DNA of 11,147 bases, taken from positions 1 through 11,147 of the forward strand of contig URJQ01000094.1 of assembly GCA_900548195.1 (NCBI GenBank), read 5' to 3'. The position numbers and the translations under genes are program-made. Positions 6,113 to 11,147 of the stretch are shown here, piece by piece. Below the pieces are notes generated by a model that ran no database searches, was not told where the DNA came from, and saw only the letters and a list, made by a program, of their open reading frames with translations. Origin of the DNA: an uncultured Prevotella sp. (GTDB lineage: Bacteria > Bacteroidota > Bacteroidia > Bacteroidales > Bacteroidaceae). Position 1 is the first letter of the stretch. Every line of letters starts with the position of its first letter.

Positions 6113-7471
6113 ATGAAAATAAAGACTTTCCGTATTGGTGGCATACATCCAGACGAGAATAAACTGAGCAATGATGCCATTACTCAGCCAGCTCCACTGC
6201 CAAAACAGGCGGTATTCCCAATGAGCCAGCACATCGGTGCTCCTGCGAAGCCTGTAGTAAAGAAGGGTGATAAGGTAAAAGTCGGCACACTCATCGCTGA
6301 AGCAGGCGGATTTATCAGTGCACCAATCCACAGTTCCGTCTCTGGTACTGTATTCAAAGTAGATAATGCAATCAATGCTTCTGGTTACCTCCAGCCTGCT
6401 ATTATTATAAATGTAGAAGGAGACGAGTGGGAAGAGACTATTGACAGAAGCACAAAACTCGAAACCCTCGAGCAACATCCTGAGCTTACTTCTGAAGAAA
6501 TCGTAAACAGAATTAAGGCTGCCGGAGTGGTAGGTATGGGTGGTGCTTGCTTCCCTACTTTTGTAAAACTCTGTCCTCCCCCTGGTGCAAAGCCTGAATG
6601 CGTCATTATAAATGGCGTAGAGTGTGAGCCTTATATCACTTCCGACTATCGTCTGATGATGGAAAAGGGTGACGAACTCATTGAGGGCGTCAAAATCCTA
6701 ATGGCTGGCGCAAAGGTAAATAAGGGATACATCGGCATTGAAGACAATAAGCCTGCTGCCATCGAACTCCTTGCAAACAAGCTCCAAGAGAAGGGTATCG
6801 ACAATATCGAGGTCGTTCCTTTGGCAAAGAAATATCCTCAGGGCGGAGAAAAGCAACTCGTGGATGCCGTTATCGGACGCCAAGTTCCTGCGCCTCCTGC
6901 AATCCCTGTGAACGTTGGTGCCATTGTTCAGAATGCAGGTACTGCCGTTGCCGTATATGAAGCTGTGATGAAACACAAGCCTCTCTTTGAGAGATACACT
7001 ACTGTAACAGGTAAGAAATTGGCTAAGCCAAGTAACTTCCTCGTCAGAATGGGAACTTCTTTCGGTGAACTCATAGACCTTTGTGGCGGTCTTCCTGAAG
7101 GTGAAAACAAGGTTCTGGCAGGTGGTCCAATGATGGGTAAGGCTGTCAACTCGCTCGATGTTCCTGTCGGAAAAGGTCAGAACGCAGTGACTATACTCAC
7201 TGACGACGATGCTCATCGTCAAGCTGCTCAGCCTTGTATTCGTTGCGCTAAATGCGTAAGCGCTTGTCCGATGGGTCTTGAACCTTTCCTTCTCGCTACA
7301 GGAAGTGCTTTGAAGAAATGGGATTTGCTCGAAAAGGAGATGATTACATCTTGCATCGAGTGTGGCTCTTGTCAGTTTACTTGCCCAGCCCACCGTCCTA
7401 TGCTCGACAACATCCGTCTCGGAAAGCAGACTGTCATGGGCATAATACGCTCTCGTGCGGCTAAGAAATAA
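6113..7471 (+). CDS. rnfC: Rnf complex subunit RnfC, NADH/FMN-binding
   Basis: This 452-residue peripheral subunit is the NAD+-side module, related to the NuoF flavoprotein of complex I. The N-terminal RnfC domain begins FRIGGIHPDENK and includes the lipoyl-like segment PVVKKGDKVKVGTLIAEAGG...APIHSSVSGTV (47-80). The glycine-rich nucleotide-binding part is GVVGMGGACFPT (138-149), with INGVECEPY (166-174) and KYPQGGEKQL (240-249). An SLBB-like domain follows, and then two [4Fe-4S] motifs, CIRCAKCVSACP (375-386) and CIECGSCQFTCP (414-425). There is no long C-terminal repeat extension as in enterobacterial RnfC, so it is the compact form. It lies 3 bp after rnfB, and rnfD follows after 54 bp. 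Confidence 0.97.
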   Translation: MKIKTFRIGGIHPDENKLSNDAITQPAPLPKQAVFPMSQHIGAPAKPVVKKGDKVKVGTLIAEAGGFISAPIHSSVSGTVFKVDNAINASGYLQPAIIINVEGDEWEETIDRSTKLETLEQHPELTSEEIVNRIKAAGVVGMGGACFPTFVKLCPPPGAKPECVIINGVECEPYITSDYRLMMEKGDELIEGVKILMAGAKVNKGYIGIEDNKPAAIELLANKLQEKGIDNIEVVPLAKKYPQGGEKQLVDAVIGRQVPAPPAIPVNVGAIVQNAGTAVAVYEAVMKHKPLFERYTTVTGKKLAKPSNFLVRMGTSFGELIDLCGGLPEGENKVLAGGPMMGKAVNSLDVPVGKGQNAVTILTDDDAHRQAAQPCIRCAKCVSACPMGLEPFLLATGSALKKWDLLEKEMITSCIECGSCQFTCPAHRPMLDNIRLGKQTVMGIIRSRAAKK

Positions 7472-7525
7472 TTCCTTTACCGCTTAAACTACATAAATAT
7501 CAAACTTGAAAAATATAAAAAAACA

Positions 7526-8527
7526 ATGAGTAAACTCGTAGTTTCATTATCTCCTCACGCTCACGGTAACGACAGCGTCGAGAAGAATATGTACGGAGTA
7601 GTAATTGCCTTATTGCCCGCTCTTCTGGTATCTTGCTATTTCTTTGGAATAGGATCTGCCATCGTATGCCTTGTGAGCGTTGCCGCTTGCTTGTTCTTTG
7701 AATGGGCTATCTGCAAGGCTTTCCTCAAGCGCCAACCTACCCTGCATGATGGTTCCGCTATCGTTACAGGTCTTTTGCTTGGCATGAACCTTCCGTCCAA
7801 TTTCCCTATATGGATGATTATCGTTGGCGCTCTCGTAGCTATTGGCGTAGCTAAGATGACATTCGGCGGTCTCGGTCAGAATCCTTTCAACCCTGCTCTC
7901 GTGGGTCGTTGCTTCCTCCTTGTCTCTTTCCCTACAGCTATGACTTCATGGCCTGTAGTAGGTCAGTGGACTTCATACACTGATGCAACGACAGGAGCTA
8001 CCCCTCTTGCAGTGATGAAAGAGGCTATCAAGAGCGGAGACGCTTCTGTACTCGATAAGCTTCCTTCTGCAATGGATATGCTTTTGGGCAACACATCCAA
8101 TGGTATGGGAGCAGGAACAATCGGTGAAGTCTGCGCAATAGCACTCCTTTTGGGCCTTGCTTACATGCTTTGGAAGAAGATTATCACATGGCATATTCCT
8201 GTAAGCATTCTCGCTACAGTCTTTGTCATCGCAGGTCTGATGCACGCTGTAAGCCCTATCTACGCAAATCCTGTTCAGGTATTGCTTTCTGGAGGTCTGA
8301 TGCTTGGTGCTATCTTCATGGCTACTGACTATGTGACTTCACCAATGAATCATAGAGGACAAATCATTTACGGTATTGCAATCGGTGTCCTCACCATCGT
8401 AATACGCAACTGGGGCGCATATCCAGAAGGAATGTCATTTGCAATTCTCATCATGAATGCATTTACACCTCTTATCAATATGTACGTAAAGCCAAAGCGC
8501 TTTGGCGAAGTACCAGCAAAGAAATAA
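7526..8527 (+). CDS. rnfD: Rnf complex membrane subunit RnfD, covalent FMN
   Basis: This 333-residue NqrB/RnfD-family membrane protein carries a covalently bound FMN and takes part in electron transfer coupled to ion transport. The flavinylation motif DATTGATPL (153-161) is canonical, with Thr159 as the expected FMN-ester site. Other family signatures are GGLGQNPFNPALVGR (114-128) and FMATDYVTSPMN (264-275). Hydrophobic segments are visible at roughly 25-60, 77-110, 122-140, 203-240, 250-266, 278-296 and 303-318. The start ATG follows an A-rich leader without a Shine-Dalgarno, in contrast to rnfC, rnfG and rnfE. The gap to rnfG is 21 bp. Confidence 0.96.
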   Translation: MSKLVVSLSPHAHGNDSVEKNMYGVVIALLPALLVSCYFFGIGSAIVCLVSVAACLFFEWAICKAFLKRQPTLHDGSAIVTGLLLGMNLPSNFPIWMIIVGALVAIGVAKMTFGGLGQNPFNPALVGRCFLLVSFPTAMTSWPVVGQWTSYTDATTGATPLAVMKEAIKSGDASVLDKLPSAMDMLLGNTSNGMGAGTIGEVCAIALLLGLAYMLWKKIITWHIPVSILATVFVIAGLMHAVSPIYANPVQVLLSGGLMLGAIFMATDYVTSPMNHRGQIIYGIAIGVLTIVIRNWGAYPEGMSFAILIMNAFTPLINMYVKPKRFGEVPAKK

Positions 8528-8532
8528 TAATC

Positions 8533-8538
8533 AGGAGG
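8533..8538 (+). promoter_or_regulatory. Strong Shine-Dalgarno of rnfG
   Basis: AGGAGG lies in the 21-bp gap after the rnfD stop, 10 nt before the rnfG ATG at 8549. It is unusual for Bacteroidota and decides the start. Confidence 0.75.
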
Positions 8539-8548
8539 ACGTAATAAA

Positions 8549-9214
8549 ATGGAAAAACTCAAATCAAATTTGCCTAATATGGTCGGCATACTGACCATTG
8601 TGGCGGTAATATGCGGAGGTCTTCTTGCTTATGTCAACAATCTCACTCTTCAGCCTCGTAATGATGCAGCGCAGAATACTCTGAAAGCTGGTATCGAGCA
8701 GGTGATGGGAGGACAGTGTTCCATAAATGAAACCAAAGAGGTCACTCGCATCGTAGATAATAAAGACCTCAAATTCATCATCTACAAGACAGATAAAGGC
8801 ACTGCTATTCAGTCAACAGACCCTAACGGTTTCGGTGGCAATCTCACTATTCTCGTAGGCTTTGACAAGGTAGGTACAATTCTTGGCTACACTGTCCTGG
8901 AGACTGCTGAGACTCCTGGACTCGGAGCTAAAGCTGATTCTTGGTTCCAAACCACGGAAAACGGTGGTAAGGGAGGACAGGCTTGCATCATAGGTCTTAA
9001 TCCTAAGGACAAGAACTTTACCGTAAGTAAAGACGGAGGTGACATCGATGCCATCACTGCATCCACTATCACCTCAAGAGCTTTCTTGAGAGCTGTTCAG
9101 CAGGCATACAGCACATTCTGCGAAAATGATGGTGCTGTGGCAGGTCAAAACACCAATATTAACAACGACGGCGACGATAACAACATCGAAACCACAAAGC
9201 AAGAGGAGGACTAA
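8549..9214 (+). CDS. rnfG: Rnf complex subunit RnfG, FMN-binding
   Basis: This 221-residue subunit has one N-terminal membrane helix (about 11-31) and an extracytoplasmic FMN-binding domain. The family motif ETAETPGLGAKAD (118-130) is intact, and the flavinylation region reads DAITASTITS (167-176). The usual consensus is [S/T]GAT; here it is TAST, with Thr173 as the likely FMN-ester residue, so Gly and Ala are replaced by Ala and Ser. The final ~25 residues are Asn/Asp/Glu-rich and probably flexible, and the terminal Glu-Glu-Asp codons form the Shine-Dalgarno of rnfE. The gap to rnfE is 6 bp. Confidence 0.94.
   Translation: MEKLKSNLPNMVGILTIVAVICGGLLAYVNNLTLQPRNDAAQNTLKAGIEQVMGGQCSINETKEVTRIVDNKDLKFIIYKTDKGTAIQSTDPNGFGGNLTILVGFDKVGTILGYTVLETAETPGLGAKADSWFQTTENGGKGGQACIIGLNPKDKNFTVSKDGGDIDAITASTITSRAFLRAVQQAYSTFCENDGAVAGQNTNINNDGDDNNIETTKQEED
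9204..9210 (+). promoter_or_regulatory. Strong Shine-Dalgarno of rnfE inside the rnfG end
   Basis: AGGAGGA, encoded by the last codons of rnfG (Glu-Glu-Asp), ends 10 nt before the rnfE ATG at 9221. It supports coupling of rnfE translation to rnfG. Confidence 0.75.
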
Positions 9215-9220
9215 TAGATT

Positions 9221-9805
9221 ATGTCAAAACTCGGTATTATCATAAATGGCATCATAAAGGAGAACCCTACCTTTGTCTTGATGCTCGGCATGTGTCCTAC
9301 ACTCGCCACTACCACAAGTGCAATGAACGGAATGATGATGGGACTTGCAACAATGGCGGTGCTTATCTGCTCAAACATCTGCATTTCTCTCATCAAGAAA
9401 ATCACACCTGATATGGTGCATATTCCTGTCTATATCGTGGTGATCGCAACGCTGGTGACCATCGTTCAGTTCTCCCTCGCTGCTTATCTTCCTGATGTAA
9501 ACAAGCAGTTGGGTCTCTTTATCCCTCTGATCGTAGTAAACTGTATCATCCTCGGACGTGCAGAGTCATTTGCAAGCAAAAACAGTCCGCTTGCTTCTGC
9601 ATGTGATGGTTTAGGCATTGGACTCGGATTTACAATCGGACTCACCACTCTCGGTATTGCTCGTGAGCTTCTCGGCAACGGAACTATCTTCGACATGAGA
9701 ATCATCCCTGAGCAGTTTGGTATGCTTGTCTTTATCCTTCCTCCAGGAGCATTCCTGACATTGGGATACATCATCGCTATTATCAACAGATTCAAGAAGG
9801 TTTAA
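9221..9805 (+). CDS. rnfE: Rnf complex membrane subunit RnfE
   Basis: This 194-residue integral membrane protein of the RnfA/RnfE (NqrD/NqrE) family pairs with RnfA in inverted topology at the core of the complex. Family cysteines are present in LGMCPTLA (Cys25) and VVNCIILGR (Cys108). In structures of Rnf and Nqr the equivalent cysteines of the two paralogues hold an iron-sulfur cluster within the membrane. Around six hydrophobic segments are visible, for example 36-58, 68-90, 98-112, 131-148 and 168-188. The start follows a strong Shine-Dalgarno. A 168-bp spacer separates it from rnfA, whereas all other gaps in the operon are under 60 bp. Confidence 0.96.
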   Translation: MSKLGIIINGIIKENPTFVLMLGMCPTLATTTSAMNGMMMGLATMAVLICSNICISLIKKITPDMVHIPVYIVVIATLVTIVQFSLAAYLPDVNKQLGLFIPLIVVNCIILGRAESFASKNSPLASACDGLGIGLGFTIGLTTLGIARELLGNGTIFDMRIIPEQFGMLVFILPPGAFLTLGYIIAIINRFKKV

Positions 9806-9973
9806 TGATTTGGAATCATAGGATGAAGACTCTTCTTTTTTCATCTATATACAAAGGATGAAAGCGGAAATAGCATAGAAAAAAGAGGCTCAAAGCTATC
9901 TTATTCTTTTGCGAAAACGATGTAAAATGGATGCCGACCCTTCATCTTATCCAATATTAAAGAATAATATAAT
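9806..9973 (+). other. Structured 168-bp spacer between rnfE and rnfA
   Basis: No gene of useful size is present; the longest plus-strand ATG frames encode 12 and 6 residues and overlap at ATGA near 9858. Visible structure includes a perfect hairpin ATGATT/AATCAT with a 3-nt loop (9805-9819), which covers the last base of the rnfE stop. A second hairpin is GATGAA/TTCATC (9822-9827, 9840-9845), whose 3' arm is part of a T-rich run. There is also a direct repeat GGATGAA (9821 and 9856) and an ATAGC/GCTAT pair (9871-9899 region). No TAnnTTTG promoter element is seen, so rnfA is expected to be read from the operon promoter. Confidence 0.5.
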
Positions 9974-10576
9974 ATGGAATATTTATTGATTTTCATAGCA
10001 GCGATATTCGTAAATAATATCGTATTGTCACAGTTCCTCGGAATCTGTCCTTTCCTTGGAGTCAGCCAGAAGGTGAACACTTCTCTCGGAATGTCAGCAG
10101 CTGTAGCTTTTGTAATGGCGCTTGCCACTCTCGTTACTTGGCTCGTACAGATTTATGTGCTCAAGCCTTTCGGACTGGAATATCTGCAGACCATCTCTTT
10201 CATCCTCGTGATTGCCTCACTGGTGCAGATGGTAGAGATTATTCTCAAGAAGGTCTCGCCTCCCCTATATCAGGCTCTCGGCGTATTCCTTCCTCTTATC
10301 ACTACCAACTGTGCCGTACTTGGTGTGGCAATCTCTGTGATTCAGAAGAACTATACACTGCTTATGTCCCTCAATTATGCCATTGCAAGCGCAATCGGAT
10401 TTGGTATCGCACTCGTTCTTTTCGCAGGACTTCGCGAGCATCTGGAGTTTTCTGCCATTCCTAAAGGCATGAAGGGAATAAGCATTACTCTTGTTACAGC
10501 ATCACTTCTCTCCCTTGCTTTTATGGGATTCTCAGGAGTAGATGGCGGACTTAAGATTCTCTTTGGAGTAGAGTAA
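9974..10576 (+). CDS. rnfA: Rnf complex membrane subunit RnfA
   Basis: This 200-residue integral membrane protein is the partner of RnfE. The family segments are intact: FVNNIVLSQFLGICPFLGVS near the N-terminus with Cys25, and LPLITTNCAVLGVAI with Cys113. These are the expected ligands, with RnfE Cys25 and Cys108, for the intramembrane iron-sulfur cluster. Six hydrophobic segments cover about 3-20, 38-62, 73-92, 100-122, 133-154 and 171-187. The ATG follows an A/T-rich stretch without a Shine-Dalgarno. It is the last gene of the operon, with a terminator hairpin starting 38 bp downstream. Confidence 0.96.
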   Translation: MEYLLIFIAAIFVNNIVLSQFLGICPFLGVSQKVNTSLGMSAAVAFVMALATLVTWLVQIYVLKPFGLEYLQTISFILVIASLVQMVEIILKKVSPPLYQALGVFLPLITTNCAVLGVAISVIQKNYTLLMSLNYAIASAIGFGIALVLFAGLREHLEFSAIPKGMKGISITLVTASLLSLAFMGFSGVDGGLKILFGVE

Positions 10577-10613
10577 CCTTTCTCTCGATTTTATTAGTTT
10601 CGAAAATAGGAAA

Positions 10614-10660
10614 CAAGTAGGTGGGCATTATTGGAAATTCCAGTTGTGTCCACCTATTTG
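10614..10660 (+). terminator. rnf operon terminator
   Basis: An 11-bp stem, CAAGTAGGTGG against CCACCTATTTG with one G-U, extends inward by further pairs and a short TGGA/TCCA stem. It is followed by a T-rich tail (10661-10677) rather than an unbroken T-run. It lies 38 bp after the rnfA stop and fits the operon's 3' end. Confidence 0.75.
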
Positions 10661-10839
10661 CTTTATTGTTTCATTTTAGTCTGAGAAGTAGATGGTCAGA
10701 ATTATTCTGATAATGAAATAGATAATAATAAATATTTTTCCTTTTGATTATGAATAAATAATAATAGGAAGTCTTATCACCATCACTTATCTATGAGAAA
10801 TTTCATGTAGAAAATAAGATTTATTTCAACAGCAAATGT

Positions 10840-10914
10840 ACTAAAAATGTTGTTTTTACACTAAAGCGAAGCCTAAACGTGAAAATCACTAAAATAATCA
10901 CTAAAAACATTGTT
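10840..10914 (+). repeat. CACTAAA heptamer cluster with a degenerate 15-mer repeat
   Basis: CACTAAA occurs at 10859, 10887 and 10899, and in inverted orientation (TTTAGTG) at 11118-11124. The longer segments ACTAAAAATGTTGTT (10840-10854) and ACTAAAAACATTGTT (10900-10914) agree at 13 of 15 positions. The cluster lies 75-150 bp upstream of the promoter at 10990, so it may be a regulator-binding array; chance in AT-rich DNA is possible. Confidence 0.4.
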
Positions 10915-10953
10915 AGCATGTAATTAACGGCAGATTTGAGGCTTTTTTACAGG

Positions 10954-10976
10954 AAAAATCAAAGTTTTTGATTTTT
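10954..10976. other. Perfect AT-rich hairpin upstream of the right-edge promoter
   Basis: A perfect 10-bp stem AAAAATCAAA/TTTGATTTTT with a GTT loop is followed by two more T residues. It could be a weak bidirectional terminator or an operator. It ends 13 bp before the -33 element at 10990. Confidence 0.45.
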
Positions 10977-10989
10977 TTATGACTTTTCT

Positions 10990-11021
10990 TTTGGATAATC
11001 ATAATAATATCAATACCTTTG
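10990..11021 (+). promoter_or_regulatory. Promoter for a gene beyond the right edge
   Basis: TTTG (10990-10993) is followed after 20 bp by TACCTTTG (11014-11021), a full match to the Bacteroidota consensus TTTG-N19-21-TAnnTTTG. The start site is expected near 11027-11029. At least about 110 nt of leader lie inside the window without a convincing coding start; it includes a small stem AGTCA/TGACT (11098-11112). Confidence 0.72.
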
Positions 11022-11147
11022 CATCGTCTTTTGAAAACCACGTGTTTATTAGTGTTTTTAAGGGCCTCGAAATAGAATATTTTTCTCCTTGAATGTCAGT
11101 CATAATGTGACTCCATTTTTAGTGAGAAATAAAGATATGTTTCAAGT

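Larger units (their letters stand above)
10661..10989. other. AT-rich non-coding stretch between the rnf terminator and the next promoter
   Basis: No credible gene is visible on either strand; ATG frames close within a few codons. It contains a perfect 15-nt palindrome TCAGAATTATTCTGA (10696-10710), a cluster of ACTAAA-type repeats (10840-10914) and a perfect AT-rich hairpin (10954-10976). It looks like an upstream regulatory region for the gene beyond the right edge. Confidence 0.5.

Noticed and set aside
5543..6478. 311-codon open frame on the minus strand across the rnfB/rnfC junction
   Set aside because: It is antisense to two certain genes, its translation is rich in Ser, Thr, Phe and Leu without any recognisable domain, and it has no promoter. 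It is an effect of the codon bias of rnfB and rnfC.
6698..7393. 231-codon open frame on the minus strand inside rnfC
   Set aside because: It is wholly antisense to rnfC motifs that are clearly under protein constraint, and it shows no family features.
9890..9930. Possible internal promoter for rnfA
   Set aside because: The nearest candidate, TATTCTTTTG, has the wrong spacing between TA and TTTG, and no suitable upstream TTTG was found.
10833..10840. Minus-strand TACATTTG promoter-like element
   Set aside because: There is no TTTG at the required distance upstream on that strand, and it would only drive transcription against the rnf terminator.
11137..11147. ATG at the right edge as the start of the next gene
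   Set aside because: Only three codons are visible and no ribosome binding signal supports it. It could be the start, but this cannot be judged from the window.

Overview
The window reads as a chromosomal segment of an anaerobic Bacteroidota bacterium, most likely Prevotellaceae (Prevotella/Segatella). The evidence is protein sequence character, AT-rich intergenic DNA with CAACCAAA-type low-complexity tracts, promoters matching the Bacteroidota consensus (TTTG, 19-21 bp, TAnnTTTG), and mostly Shine-Dalgarno-free starts. The genus is an inference; the phylum is fairly secure. Nearly all of the coding content is recognisable core metabolism, and I see no phage, IS, CRISPR, tRNA or rRNA.

Left half, minus strand (about 240-4606): pyk (pyruvate kinase), an RluA-type pseudouridine synthase, a 50-residue membrane protein, and glyA (serine hydroxymethyltransferase), transcribed right to left and closed by a strong intrinsic terminator at 243-283. 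pyk has a near-consensus promoter at 4575-4606. Its short leader holds a 21-codon upstream ORF that stops 5 nt before the pyk start.

Right half, plus strand (4665-10660): a complete Rnf operon in the order rseC-rnfB-rnfC-rnfD-rnfG-rnfE-rnfA. It has its own promoter (4665-4695), divergent from pyk, and a long hairpin terminator (10614-10660). The products form the membrane ferredoxin:NAD+ oxidoreductase: RnfB is the multi-cluster ferredoxin-side subunit, RnfC the NADH/FMN-side subunit, RnfD and RnfG carry covalent FMN, and RnfA and RnfE are paired membrane subunits with Fe-S cysteines. RseC is the small membrane protein that commonly accompanies Rnf. Electron flow from ferredoxin to NAD+ would drive ion export. 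The ApbE flavin transferase that this complex needs is not in the window.

Far right (10577-11147): 571 bp without a convincing gene. It holds the rnf terminator, AT-rich palindromes, a cluster of CACTAAA heptamers and an excellent promoter at 10990-11021 for a gene beyond the window.

The points most worth a second look are the pyk leader ORF, the full Shine-Dalgarno sequences before exactly three tightly packed rnf genes in a lineage that rarely uses them, the 168-bp spacer between rnfE and rnfA, and residue changes in RnfG and Pyk. No clearly new multi-gene system is visible.
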